Of a stretch of 64,000 nucleotides of DNA, positions 15,507-25,954 are shown piece by piece. The translations under genes and the position numbers were made by a program. The notes beneath the pieces were generated by a model. That model saw only the letters and a program-made list of their open reading frames with translations. It had not been told where the DNA came from and searched no databases. Within the stretch, counting starts at the first letter, position 1, and the number at the start of each line of letters is the position of its first letter. Source of the DNA: Gemmatimonadota bacterium (GTDB lineage: Bacteria; Gemmatimonadota; Gemmatimonadetes; Gemmatimonadales; Gemmatimonadaceae); assembly GCA_016704465.1 (NCBI GenBank), contig JADJAD010000013.1:124001-188000 (forward strand), given 5' to 3'.

Positions 15507-18500
15507 TTGTACACCGAACTCCACTGCCACTCCGTCTTCTCCCTGCTCGACGGCGCCTCCGAACCGGAGGCGCTGGTGGCCCGCGCACATGCGTTAGGCA
15601 TGCCGGCGCTCGCCCTCACCGACCACGACGACCTCGGCGGAGCCGTCCGCTTCGCCCAGGCCGCGCGCGAGATCGGCATCGCCGGCATCCTGGGGTGCGA
15701 GCTGACCCTCGCCGTGCAAGACCAGCCTACACACCTCGTCCTGCTCGCCGAGACACGCGAGGGGTACGGCAACATCGCCTCGCTCATCACCCGGGGGCGC
15801 ATGGATCATCCGCGCGGACATCCGCGTGTCTCGCTCGACACGCTGGCGCAGCACACGCGCGGCATCTTTGCCCTGACCGGGTGCCCGCAGGGCTGGGTTC
15901 CCTCGCGCATCGCCGCGGGCGATCCCGATGGCGCCTGCGAGGCGGCCGCCGCCCTGCTCGACCTGTTCGAGGGACGCCTCGCCATCGAGGTGTGGGACCA
16001 CCACCTCCCCGAGGAGCGGACCCTGGTCCGGCAGCTGATCCCGCTCGCCAGGTCGTTAGGCGTGCCGTGGGTGGTCACCAACAACGTGCACTATGCCCTC
16101 CCGACCGGGCGCATCGTGCACGACGTGCTGTCCACCCTGCGGCATGAGCGCACGCTGGACACGATGGGGACTCGGCTGCGCCCCAACGGCGAATGGTACC
16201 TGAAGGGAGCCGAGCAGCTGCGCCGGCGCTGGCGTGGGGACGAGACGGGACTGCGCGCGAGCGTGGCCATCGCCGAGCGGTGCGCCTTCCGCCTCGCCGA
16301 CCTGCGCCCCACCCTGCCGACCTTTCCCCTGCCTCCGGGGGTCGAGGCCGACGAGTACCTCGCCCGCCTGGTGGACCAGGGGATGCGCGAACGATGGGGC
16401 GACCACTGCACCGACAAGCACCGCGCCCAGGTCGTCCATGAACTCGACATCATTCGCCGGTTGGGGCTGGCGGGCTACTTCCTCATTGTCTGGGACATCG
16501 TGCGCTTCGCCAATCGCGAGGGGGTCCTCTGTCAGGGACGCGGCTCGGCCGCCAACTCGGCGGTCTGCTACGCCCTCGGCATCACCGCGGTCGACCCGAT
16601 CCGCCTTGAGCTCCTCTTCGAGCGCTTCCTGAGCGACGAGCGCACCGAGGCCCCAGACATCGACATCGACTTCGCCCACCGCGACCGCGAGAAGGTCCTG
16701 CAATACGTCTACGAACGCTACGGGCGCGAGCATGCCGCCATGGTCTGCGAGCAGATCACCTATCGGGGCCGGTCGGCGGTACGGGATGCTGCCCGCGTGT
16801 TGGGCTTCTCGGTGCAGCAGGCCGATGTCCTCAGCGCACTCAGCGACCGCTTCTCGGCCAAGGCGACCGCCGAGGCGCTGCGCGCCGACACCACACCAGC
16901 CGACATGCTCGCCCGCGACTACGACCTCGATCCGCAGAGCGACCGCCCCGGCGTACCTGACGATCCACGCAAGAAGCACGACGAGTGGAGCGCCGAGCAG
17001 CTGCTCGCGGAGCGACTCGGGCAGGGGATGGTGCGGGGGACGGAGGCGACGACGAGGATGCGGCGGGAAAAAGACGCGCATCGAGGGGACGGGGGACGGG
17101 GGACGGGGGACGGGAGTGCGGCGCGGGGCGCCGCGGGGGGGGAGGCTGGGGAGTTGCCAACACGGCGTAAGCATCAGTGGGATGCGGGGACGCGGATGCG
17201 CACCGGGGAGGGACAGCCGACGGCGGGAAGTCCAGGCTCCAACGCGACGCCCCCGCCAGCAAGCGGGCGCCGCCCCTCCCGCGGCTACGAACCCTTCGGC
17301 AACGCCAACGCCCAGGTCACCCAGCAGCAGAACACCCGCAACCAGGCGCTGGTCGATCGGCTGGCCGCCGAGGGCAAGTCGTTAGGCGATGGGACGGGGG
17401 ATGGAGGAGGGTCCCGACCAGCGGGTAACCTCCCGTCTCCCGTCTCCCGTCCCCCGTCTGATTCGCCCATTCTCTCCCAAGCCGGTCTCGATCCAACCGA
17501 CCGCCGCGTGCACGTGCTCCCCGACATCGTCGCCGGCCTGCACCAGGCCCCGCGCCATCGCTCGATCCATGTGGGCGGCTTCGTCCTGACCGCCGAGCCG
17601 CTGCGCACCATCGTCCCCATCGAGCCCGCCTCGATGCCGGGGCGCACGGTGATCCAGTGGGAACGCGACGACCTCGACCCGGTCGGCCTCGTCAAGATCG
17701 ACCTGCTGGGGCTGGGGATGCTGACCGTGCTGCAGGACTGCCTCAAGTACATCCGCGCCGCCCGCGGGGTGTCGCTCGACCTGGGGCGCCTCGACATGAC
17801 CGACCAGGCGGTCTACGACGACCTGTGCGCCGCCGACACGATCGGCGTCTTCCAGGTGGAGAGCCGCGCCCAGATGAACACCCTCCCCCGCCTCAAGCCG
17901 CGCTGCTTCTACGACCTGGTGGTCGAGGTGGCCCTGATCCGCCCGGGGCCGATCCAGGGGGAGATGGTGCACCCCTACCTGCGACGGCGCGCGGGGAAGA
18001 GGCGGTGACCTACCCGCACCCGTCGGTGGAGCCGATCCTCAAGCGCACGTTAGGCATCCCGCTCTTCCAGGAACAGGGGATGCAGGTGGCGATCGCCGCC
18101 GCAGGCTTCACCCCCGGCGAGGCCGACAACCTGCGGCGTGCCATGGGACACAAGCGCTCGCGCGAGCGCATGGCGGCCATCTGCGAGAAGCTCATCACCG
18201 GCATGGCGCAGAACGGGATCGCCGAGGACGTGGCACGCCGGATCTACAACCAGATCAATGCCTTCGCCGACTACGGCTTCCCCGAGTCGCACTCGGCGAG
18301 CTTCGCCCTCATCGTCTATGCCTCGGCGTACCTCCGGCATTACTACGCCCCGGAGTTCACGGCGGCGATCCTCAACGCCCAGCCGATGGGGTTCTACTCG
18401 GTGGGGACGCTGATCGAGGATGCCAAGCGGCACGGGGTGGTGGTGCGCCCGATCGACCTCACCTGCTCGGCGTGGGATCATGCGCTCGAACTGCCGAATG

Positions 18501-19327
18501 GCGACGTCGTGATCCCCCACGGGGCGGAGGTGGGAATGCGACGGGCGACGGAGCCCCCCTCGACGGGAGGGCAAGGCGCGCGAAGAGTCGACGCGCCAGC
18601 CGTCCGGCTCGGACTCCGCCTCGTGCACGGCCTCGGGGCAGCCGCGCGCGAAAAGCTCGAGCACGCGCTGCGGACAGGGGGCGCGTTCCGGGATATCGCC
18701 GACGTCGTCCAACGCGCCGCCCTCGACCAGCGCGCGCTGCGCGCCCTCGCCGAAGCCGGGGCCTTCGACCGAATGGTGCGTGACGTCCCCGCCGCCGATC
18801 GCCGCCGCGTCGCCCTCTGGCGCATCCTGGAGACGGTGCGCGGCGACGCCGGCCCGCTCGCCCCGGCGCGCCCGCGCCTCGAACCGCCGCCGCTCCCCCC
18901 CATGTCGCGCCTGGAAACCACCGACGCCGACTATCGCCTCACCGGCCTGTCGCTGAATGGCCACCCCATGCGCCACCTGCGCGCCCTGCTGCACCCCAAC
19001 GGTGTCCGCACGACCCGCGACCTGCACCAGCAGGGACGCGACGGAGAGCGCGTCGCCCACGCGGGGCTCGTCATCTGCCGCCAGCGTCCGGGCACGGCCA
19101 AGGGATTCGTCTTTCTCTCGCTCGAGGATGAAACCGGCATCTTGAACGTCGTGATCACCCCCAAGCGTTTCGAGCGCCACGCCCTCATGATCTCTACTTC
19201 CCCGCTCCTGCTCGTCCGCGGGACACTTCAGGTCGAACAGGGCGTCGTGAACCTGCGCGCCGAGCAGTTCCGCGCGCTGCGAGCCGATGCCGGCGAGGCG
19301 TGGGCCAGGAGCCACGACTTCCACTGA
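15507..19327 (+). CDS. dnaE2: error-prone DNA polymerase DnaE2, frameshifted
   Basis: C-family error-prone polymerase, about 1273 residues when repaired. The PHP domain starts YTELHCHSVFSLLDGAS and contains LTDHDDLGG. The polymerase palm shows SAANSAVCYALGIT, then the catalytic PDIDIDF and VKIDLLGLGM. The C-terminal OB-fold includes FVFLSLEDETGILNVV. One base is missing in the G-run at about 17994-17997: the first frame stops at 18008, and the other resumes as GEEAVTYPHPSVEPILKRTLG. Adding one G gives a length divisible by three. A low-complexity insert of about 160 residues (near residues 495-655) between palm segments carries three heptamer arrays. The TTG start directly follows a heptamer array. 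Confidence 0.88.
17085..17115. repeat. G-rich heptamer array inside dnaE2
   Basis: GGGGACG units are read as Gly-Asp-Gly-Gly-Arg-Gly-Thr in the inserted region of the polymerase. Confidence 0.9.
17391..17459. repeat. opposed heptamer arrays (G-rich then C-rich) inside dnaE2
   Basis: A short G-rich stretch (17391-17405) and a C-rich array (17430-17459), about 25 bases apart, could pair as an imperfect hairpin in the transcript. Both lie within the polymerase insert. Confidence 0.8.
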
Positions 19328-19590
19328 GCGGAGCACCCCACGCCCGCTGCACCCCTCCCTCGGCGCGCCCCTCCCTCGCCGCACCCACTCCGTCCGCGCA
19401 CCCCTCGCTCCGCGCCCCATTCGGCCGCGGCTCACGACGGCACCCTGCCCTGCGACACCTGCTCCGCGAGCCCCCTCCGGACGATCGCCCGCCTCCGATC
19501 AGGCGCTAAGCCCGTGCGAGGACACAGCATCGCCCGCGAGGAACGCGTACCTTTTGAGGTTCCACTCCACGCGCCCCAATTCCCGACGTG

Positions 19591-21954
19591 ATGTCCATAC
19601 GTATTCCGGCCCTGCGACCTGCACTGCTGGCGAGCCTGACAGCCGCAGTCGCCGCTGCATCGGCTGTTGCCACCGTCGTTGCCCCCGCTGTCGCCCACGC
19701 ACAACACGGCGTCGTAGGGGCCGACTCTCTCCGCAACGGGCCGCGACGCACCCGCGCGCGTGTCCGCCGTCTGTCCGCGGACAATCGGCGCGAAGTCCTC
19801 GCGGTCCCGAGTGGCGGCCAGATCAAGGTCGATGGCGTCCTCGACGAGCCGGTCTGGCAGACCGCCGAACCGGCCACCGATTTCGTCCAGAGCGAGCCGC
19901 TCACGGGGCAGCCGGCCACCGAAGCCACGGAGGTCTGGGTCGCGTTCGACGACGACAACCTGTACATCGCCGCCTACCTGCACGATTCGCAGGCCAGCGG
20001 CCTCGTCGTGAACGACATCCGCAAGGATTTCAAGGAGGAAGACCAGGACGACTTCGAGGTCCTGCTCGACACCTTCGGCGACCGGCGCAACGGGTACGTC
20101 TTCAGCACCAACGTGGAGGGGGCGCGGCACGATCGGCAGGTCTCGCTCGAGGGGCGCGAGGTCAACCAGAGCTGGGACGCCGTGTGGGAGGTGCGCGCCC
20201 GCCGCATGGACGACGGATGGATCGCCGAGATGCGCATCCCGTTTCGCGCCCTGCGCTTCGACCGGGACGGCGCCACGATGTGGGGGATCAACTTCGCCCG
20301 CCACATCCGCCGCAAGAACGAGGTCGATTTCTGGTCGCCCGTTCCGCGCGCCTTCAACATGAACCGGGTCTCGCTGGCCGGCAACCTGGCCGGACTAAAG
20401 ACCGGCAGTTCCGGGCGCGACCTGCGCGTAAAGCCCTATGTCGCCGCGACGACGGTGCGCAACCTCGGCACGACGAGCCGTCCCAACCCGGCCTTCGCCC
20501 GCAACGCCGACGTCGGGGTCGACCTCAAGGCCGCCATCACGCCGGGCCTCACCCTCGACGTCACGGTCAATCCGGACTTCGGCCAGGCCGAAGCGGACGA
20601 ACAGCAGGTCAACCTCACGCAGTTCTCGCAGTTCTTTCCCGAGAAGCGCGAGTTCTTCCTCGAGAACTCGGGCGTGTTCTACGTGGGCGATGCCGCGCGC
20701 AACAACCGCGTGAACCCGACCCCCACCCCGGACGAGGACAACCTGCTCTTCTTCTCGCGCCGCATCGGCCTCAGCAACGGCGGGCTCCAGATCCCGATCG
20801 ATGGCGGGGTGCGCGTGACCGGCAAGCTGAGCGAATCCTCGCGTTTGGGCGTGCTCTCCATCCAGGAACGGGGCGACGACATCACTCCGCGCGCCAACTC
20901 GAGCGTCTTCCGCTTCCGCCAGAACCTCGGCAAGTCCGGCAACGACCTCGGCGTCTTCCTGCTGCAACGCACCAACATGAGCGGTGCCGACACCGGGAGC
21001 CAGCGCCTGCGCGATGGCTACCTGAATCGTGTCTATGGGGTCGACAACAACGTCCGCCTGTTCGGGAACCTGGACTGGAACTCGTACGTCGTGAAGTCCG
21101 AGACGCCCGGCATCGAGAGCGGCGACTACGCCTGGCGCACGACGATGAACTGGGAGGGCAACTTCTTCCACGGCAAGGGCGGTCTCATGCAGCTCGGTCC
21201 CGGGTTCCAGAACGACCTGGGCTTCTATCGACGCACCGACGTCCGGAAGTACCTGCTCGACACCGGGATTCGCCCGCGCTCAGCCTGGATGCGCGCGCAT
21301 GGGATCCGTGAGCTGCACCCGCACGTAGGGTGGGACTACCAGGAAGACCTGCAGGGCCGCATGGTCAGCAAGAAGCTGCACACCGGGCAGTCGTTCTTCT
21401 TCAACAACGGCGCCGTGTTCGAGATCGCCGCCAATCCGTCCTTCAACCACCTGGACGTGCCGTTCTTTCCCAACCGAAAGATGGCGGCGCCGCTCGCGCC
21501 CGGTGGGTACGGGTGGAACGAGTGGTCGCTCTACGCGATCACCGACCAGAGCAAGGCCGTCTCGTCGAGCCTGCGCTACATCTGGGGCGGACTGTACAAC
21601 GGCACGCAGCGCACCGTGAACGGCTCGATGACCTTTCGCGCCAACTACAAGCTGCGTGCGACGTTCGGCGTCCAGCGGACCGCCGCGACGCTGACGCAAC
21701 CGAACCTCGCCTTCGTCAACAACCTCCTGACCGCGCGCGTGAACTACTCGTTCACGACCAACATGTTCGTGGATGCCCTGTCGCAGTACGATGAGACCAC
21801 GAAGCAGTTCAATGCCAACGTCCGGTTCAACATCATCCACCATCCGTTGAGCGACCTGTTCATCGTCTACAACGACCAACGCATCCTCACGCCCGAGAGC
21901 CCGGTCGCCGGACGCGCGGTGATCATCAAGTTCACCCAGATGCTGGCCTTCTGA
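19591..21954 (+). CDS. DUF5916 outer-membrane protein with CBM9-like N-domain
   Basis: About 787 residues. After a signal peptide and an Arg-rich stretch, a CBM9-like beta-sandwich begins KVDGVLDEPVWQTAEPATDF. The long C-terminal region DUF5916 follows, with the hallmark VNPDFGQAEADEQQVNLTQFS(Q)FFPEKREFFLEN and barrel-like alternating strands to the C-terminal Phe. Such proteins are common in Bacteroidota and Gemmatimonadota and are thought to sit in the outer membrane; the substrate is unknown. ATG 19591 is preferred over the GTG three bases earlier. The gap 19328-19590 is CT-rich and holds no gene that I can recognise. Confidence 0.85.
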   Translation: MSIRIPALRPALLASLTAAVAAASAVATVVAPAVAHAQHGVVGADSLRNGPRRTRARVRRLSADNRREVLAVPSGGQIKVDGVLDEPVWQTAEPATDFVQSEPLTGQPATEATEVWVAFDDDNLYIAAYLHDSQASGLVVNDIRKDFKEEDQDDFEVLLDTFGDRRNGYVFSTNVEGARHDRQVSLEGREVNQSWDAVWEVRARRMDDGWIAEMRIPFRALRFDRDGATMWGINFARHIRRKNEVDFWSPVPRAFNMNRVSLAGNLAGLKTGSSGRDLRVKPYVAATTVRNLGTTSRPNPAFARNADVGVDLKAAITPGLTLDVTVNPDFGQAEADEQQVNLTQFSQFFPEKREFFLENSGVFYVGDAARNNRVNPTPTPDEDNLLFFSRRIGLSNGGLQIPIDGGVRVTGKLSESSRLGVLSIQERGDDITPRANSSVFRFRQNLGKSGNDLGVFLLQRTNMSGADTGSQRLRDGYLNRVYGVDNNVRLFGNLDWNSYVVKSETPGIESGDYAWRTTMNWEGNFFHGKGGLMQLGPGFQNDLGFYRRTDVRKYLLDTGIRPRSAWMRAHGIRELHPHVGWDYQEDLQGRMVSKKLHTGQSFFFNNGAVFEIAANPSFNHLDVPFFPNRKMAAPLAPGGYGWNEWSLYAITDQSKAVSSSLRYIWGGLYNGTQRTVNGSMTFRANYKLRATFGVQRTAATLTQPNLAFVNNLLTARVNYSFTTNMFVDALSQYDETTKQFNANVRFNIIHHPLSDLFIVYNDQRILTPESPVAGRAVIIKFTQMLAF

Positions 21955-21961
21955 GGCGACG

Positions 21962-21998
21962 CCCCGCCGCCCCGTCGTTCGCCGACGGGGCGGCGGGG
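21962..21998. terminator. bidirectional hairpin terminator
   Basis: A perfect inverted repeat with 16-base arms (CCCCGCCGCCCCGTCG and its complement) and a 5-base loop, between the convergent DUF5916 and hydrolase-VanX genes. Confidence 0.75.
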
Positions 21999-22017
21999 TC
22001 ACCCACGCCCAGCGCCC

Positions 22018-24537
22018 CTACTGCGACGGGCGTGCCGTCTCGAAGTCCTCGAAGCGCTGGTTCCCGATACTATACCGGCGCCAGTCCTTGTAGTCGAAGT
22101 GCCACCACTCGGCGTCGTAGACACGGAAGCCCTCCCGCTCCATGGCCGCGCGCAGGATCTCACGCAGGGCGCGCTGGCGTGACGTGCCACCCGGGTAGTC
22201 CGGATACGACCGGTCGGACATCTCGTCGTAACCACCGGTGGTCACGACCGGCTCCCCGGTGCGCAGGTCGTACATCGTGAGGTCGACCGCGCATCCCCGG
22301 TTGTGACGCGACCCGCTGCTGGGGTCGGCGACGAACTGGTGCTTGTCGACCGGGGTGCCATCCCAGAACATCTTCGTCACGTACCAGGGGCGATAGCCAT
22401 CGTGGATCAACAGGCCGTAGCCTAACGCGGCCAGCTGGCGATGCGCGCGCAGCATCGCCTCGGCCGCCGGCCGCTGCAGGAACGCCCGGGCCTGGGTGTA
22501 GACCGGGACGCTCAGGAAGTTCCGGTCCGTCGCATAGCGCACGTCGAGCCGGATCGTCGGGTCCAGCGTCGCGAGTTCGACCAGGTCGGAAGGGAGGAAG
22601 TCACCCTCCTCGCTCGGCGGGGTCGCCGCCAGCGCCGCGGCGCGCAGCTGCTCCACCGGTTGCTCGGGCGTGATGCGGTACACGCCGCCGTCCTCTCCCA
22701 CCCAGGTGCGCCGCGCGAACAGGACGCTGGCCGCCTCGACCTGCGTGGCGCGTCCGCTCGCATCGCGCGTGAACTTCAGGCGCTCGCCGTCGTACAGACC
22801 CGACTGCGGGAACGCGTACTCGTCGTCGGACACACGGGTCAGCGGATACTCGAAGAACCACTCGATCAGCGCTGTGGCCCGTCCGGCCTTCTCGAAGATG
22901 TACAGCACGTTGTGGTCCCAGCCGTACTCACCCACCAGCCCGGCGAGCGACGGCGACACGACCGGCGGGAGCCCGGCAACGGCCGGTCGCGGCAGGTACT
23001 CGACGCCATCGACGACGAGCCGATCGCCCGACCGCCACACCTTGCCGCCGTACGACAAGCCATCGTCGGCCATGAGCGTGTCGGCGCGCCAGGCACGCAG
23101 CCCCTGCGCGAAGTCGCGGGCGGTCGACGAGAGGGTGAGCATGGAATCGCGCACCACGATCTCGACGATCGTATCGCCACGTGCATAGCGCCCCGCGAAC
23201 GCCTGGGCCATCGCGCGAGAGGGCTGGTCCGTCAATGTCGGAGGCACGAGCGCCGCACCACTGCGCGCGGCCAGCATCAGCCGCAACGCCTCATCGGCGA
23301 TGCGATCCGTCAGGGCATTCATGCCGTCACGCGCCGCGCTCACGGCGATCCCCAGCTTTTCGTCGGGGAGCGCGGCGAGTTGGGTGGCGAAGCCGTAGAT
23401 CGCCCCGCCGTGCGACACGGCGCGCCGTCCATCCAGCTCCGAGATCGCGAAGCCGAGCCCGGCACCGGCGCGCGCACCGTCAGGCGCAAACTGCGGGCGC
23501 CACATTTCCTGCAGGGTCGACGCCTCGAGGAGCTGCGCCCCGGACGCCGTGCGTCCCCCCGCGAAGAGCACGCTCATGAAGCGTCCCAGGTCGGGCATCG
23601 TGCTGTACATGCTTCCGGCGGGCGCCATCCCGAGCTGGAAGTTCGGGGCGGGAAACGACCGGCCGTGCCGAGTCCACATCACCGCCGGCGCCATGCGCCT
23701 GACCAGGGCGCTTTCGGGTTCGAACGCGCTCGAGGTCAGTCCCATCGGATCCAGCACACTGCGCTTGAGATACGCGGCAAACGGCTCGCCCCCCTGCCGC
23801 TCCAGGACGTAGCCGACTACGCCGATCGCTGCATTCGAGTACTTGCGACGGGTCTCGGGCGGATACACCAATGTGGTCCCGTTCAGCGACGCCACCGTCT
23901 GCGCGAGTGTTGTCCCGGTGTCATCGAAGTAGTGTCCAGCCGGTGGCTCGCGCACGAGTCCCGAATAGTGCGACATGAGCTGCCGCAGCGTGATCGCCGT
24001 CCCCGACGCATTGCCCGGCGCAAAGTCGGGCAGGTACTGCGTAACCGCCGAGTCGAGCTGCACGGTTCCCTGCTCGACCAGCTGCATCACCCCGATGTCG
24101 GTGAAGAGCTTGGACACCGACCCCACGCGATACACGGTCTCGGCGGTGACCGGTGCACCGGTCGCTGAGTCCACCGTGCCGAAACCTTCCGCCCAGACCA
24201 TGCGCTGGTCATCCACGAGGGCGATCGATATGGCCGGGATCTGCTTCTCCCGCATCTCGTGCGTGATGAACTCGCGCAGGACCGCGGCGACGTCAGCGTA
24301 CGCCGGATCCGGGCCGATGACCGTCGACGCGGCCGGTGTAGGTTCGCCACCGCATGCCGCCAGGGCGACCGTCGCCGCCAGGGCGACCGTCGCCGCAAAC
24401 GCGAGCCCCACGACGCGGCGCCGCAGCTGTCCGGTGTGTCCCGCCTGCCGCACCGCCGCGCGGCTGGACGGGACGCGGTTGGTGCGTCGACCAGCGGTGC
24501 ACTCGATGTCGCGCAGGGGGGCGTTTGAGTAATTCAT
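22018..24537 (-). CDS. lipoprotein fusing a beta-lactamase-like serine hydrolase to a VanX-type D-Ala-D-Ala dipeptidase
   Basis: An 839-residue predicted lipoprotein (lipobox LAAC, Cys62). Residues about 75-440 form a class C beta-lactamase/PBP-like domain with Ser140-Val-Ser-Lys143 and a downstream YSN motif in RKYSNAAIGVVGYVLE. A linker domain follows, starting near VGEYGWDHNVLYIFEKAG. Residues about 640-830 are an M15D/VanX dipeptidase: DVRYATDRNFL, the zinc motif SRHNRGCAVDLTMYD and EWWHFDY. Both active sites look intact. The inferred role is periplasmic or surface cleavage of peptidoglycan peptides, releasing D-Ala-D-Ala or similar dipeptides. It lies 111 bases after susD on the same strand, which suggests co-transcription with the SusCD pair. 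An 18-bp tandem repeat encodes part of the signal-peptide hydrophobic core. Confidence 0.85.
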   Translation of the reverse strand: MNYSNAPLRDIECTAGRRTNRVPSSRAAVRQAGHTGQLRRRVVGLAFAATVALAATVALAACGGEPTPAASTVIGPDPAYADVAAVLREFITHEMREKQIPAISIALVDDQRMVWAEGFGTVDSATGAPVTAETVYRVGSVSKLFTDIGVMQLVEQGTVQLDSAVTQYLPDFAPGNASGTAITLRQLMSHYSGLVREPPAGHYFDDTGTTLAQTVASLNGTTLVYPPETRRKYSNAAIGVVGYVLERQGGEPFAAYLKRSVLDPMGLTSSAFEPESALVRRMAPAVMWTRHGRSFPAPNFQLGMAPAGSMYSTMPDLGRFMSVLFAGGRTASGAQLLEASTLQEMWRPQFAPDGARAGAGLGFAISELDGRRAVSHGGAIYGFATQLAALPDEKLGIAVSAARDGMNALTDRIADEALRLMLAARSGAALVPPTLTDQPSRAMAQAFAGRYARGDTIVEIVVRDSMLTLSSTARDFAQGLRAWRADTLMADDGLSYGGKVWRSGDRLVVDGVEYLPRPAVAGLPPVVSPSLAGLVGEYGWDHNVLYIFEKAGRATALIEWFFEYPLTRVSDDEYAFPQSGLYDGERLKFTRDASGRATQVEAASVLFARRTWVGEDGGVYRITPEQPVEQLRAAALAATPPSEEGDFLPSDLVELATLDPTIRLDVRYATDRNFLSVPVYTQARAFLQRPAAEAMLRAHRQLAALGYGLLIHDGYRPWYVTKMFWDGTPVDKHQFVADPSSGSRHNRGCAVDLTMYDLRTGEPVVTTGGYDEMSDRSYPDYPGGTSRQRALREILRAAMEREGFRVYDAEWWHFDYKDWRRYSIGNQRFEDFETARPSQ
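24356..24396 (-). repeat. 18-bp tandem repeat in lipoprotein signal peptide
   Basis: Two perfect copies of GCCGCCAGGGCGACCGTC plus a partial third encode Thr-Val-Ala-Leu-Ala-Ala repeats in the hydrophobic core; this would lengthen the signal helix without changing frame. Confidence 0.9.
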
Positions 24538-24648
24538 CGTCTCGTCCGAATCGAGTGGAGAGGAACGGGAGAAATGCCGGGCGCCCCGGCACGCGCCAGT
24601 CGCGGCCGGGGCGCTGGACCTGCACTGGGTCCCGTGCGGTCGGCGGTA

Positions 24649-25923
24649 CTAACCGCCGATCGACGGGTTGTTCAGGCGCTCAACGTCGGGGAGCGGCAGG
24701 CACTTGTTGGCGCCGTACGTTCCACCGCCGTTCGGAAAGACCGCGCCCACGGCCGGCGACAGCGGCACGTTGAAGCGGATGGTGTCGAAAAGACGATGCC
24801 CTTCCACGAAGAGCTCGCGGCGACGCTCCTCACGGACTTGCGCCTGAATCTCGGTGTCACTGCTGCTGGCGAACACCGGGAGCGAATGACGTGCGCGCAG
24901 GGCGTTGATGATGCCGACCGCCGCCTGGCCGCCCGCCACCTCGGCCTGAATCAGCCGTGCCTCTCGCCACGTCGCGATCGGGAGGGGATCGGTGAGGGAC
25001 AGGTACTTCTGCTGCACGTACAGCCGCACAGTCGGGAGCGATCCCCCACGTCCGGCATCGATGACCCGCACGCGCGGGTCGGCAACGTTGCCGACCCTCA
25101 GGTTGCGATAGGTCGAGTCCACGGTGATCACGCCGCTCGTGTTGTTGAACCGGAACATCCGGTTCTCGGCACGATTCGCCGCCGCCGTGGTGCGGGCATT
25201 GAAGACAAAGTTGTCGGGGACGCGTGCGGCGTCGGCCGCGGCCTCTGTCCGCTTGTTCTGGTTGATGCGTGCGCGGGCGCGACCGACGAGCGACATGTTG
25301 AGGATTTCCGCCGGCACCCCCGGCGTGTCGATCGCGCGGGTAAAGCGCTGCTCGGCCAGGGCGAAGACCTGGGCGGGCGTGAGTTCCGGGCCGAGATCAA
25401 CGGCGGCCGAGCAGAACATCTCCCCGAGCATGATGTACGAGTAGCCTGCGTACGCAGCCGTCCGGGCAATCAGGCCGGCACGCCCCGGAACGTCGGTATC
25501 GGTCCAGCCATCGAGCAGCGTAATCGCCTGGTCGGCCTGGAAGCGGGCCGTAGAGATTGGCGAGTACACGCCGAAGCCGCTGCAGGTGCCGGTGGCGTAG
25601 AGGGCACTCGCCGGCACGCTCGTGCGCCGATCGATGTCCCACGTGGCGGCGTTCGCCTGAGAGTCCGAGAACTCATCGGACTGCGTGCTACCGGTAAGGA
25701 TGAAGTTCCCGAACGCGCACTCGAAGTCGGCGACTGCGCCAGCCACGAGGACCGGCGCGTTCGACGGCGTGAGGAGCGTGGATTCCAGGATGCGGCTCGG
25801 CGCATCCGCTTCGAGCAACGTGCTGCACGCGGTGAGGACCCCGCTGCCGAGCGACGCGGCAACCGCCGCGATCGCGACCCGGGTAATCCGCCGCGCGCTG
25901 GAGCGAGAGCGATGATTGGTCAT
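24649..25923 (-). CDS. SusD/RagB-like outer-membrane lipoprotein
   Basis: A 424-residue lipoprotein (lipobox LTACS) of the SusD/RagB class, which forms the lid over a SusC barrel and binds the nutrient. Recognisable features are the TPR-like helices (AGLIARTAAYAGYSYIMLGEMFC), the C-terminal ATWREARLIQAEVAGGQAAVGIINALRARHSLP and the terminal signature VREERRRELFVEGHRLFDTIRF. ATG 25923 lies 31 bases after the susC stop, so the two are almost certainly one operon. Ligand specificity cannot be read from the sequence. Confidence 0.88.
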   Translation of the reverse strand: MTNHRSRSSARRITRVAIAAVAASLGSGVLTACSTLLEADAPSRILESTLLTPSNAPVLVAGAVADFECAFGNFILTGSTQSDEFSDSQANAATWDIDRRTSVPASALYATGTCSGFGVYSPISTARFQADQAITLLDGWTDTDVPGRAGLIARTAAYAGYSYIMLGEMFCSAAVDLGPELTPAQVFALAEQRFTRAIDTPGVPAEILNMSLVGRARARINQNKRTEAAADAARVPDNFVFNARTTAAANRAENRMFRFNNTSGVITVDSTYRNLRVGNVADPRVRVIDAGRGGSLPTVRLYVQQKYLSLTDPLPIATWREARLIQAEVAGGQAAVGIINALRARHSLPVFASSSDTEIQAQVREERRRELFVEGHRLFDTIRFNVPLSPAVGAVFPNGGGTYGANKCLPLPDVERLNNPSIGG

Positions 25924-25954
25924 GCGTTCTCTCCTAACGAGTCCGTGGCGGACA

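Noticed and set aside
17985..18010. Programmed -1 frameshift in dnaE2
   Set aside because: No slippery heptamer plus structure is evident, and two other genes have matching homopolymer indels, so a sequence error is simpler.
22018..24537. Vancomycin-resistance vanX cluster
   Set aside because: No vanH, vanA, vanR or vanS gene nearby; the VanX-type domain is fused to a hydrolase and lies beside susCD.
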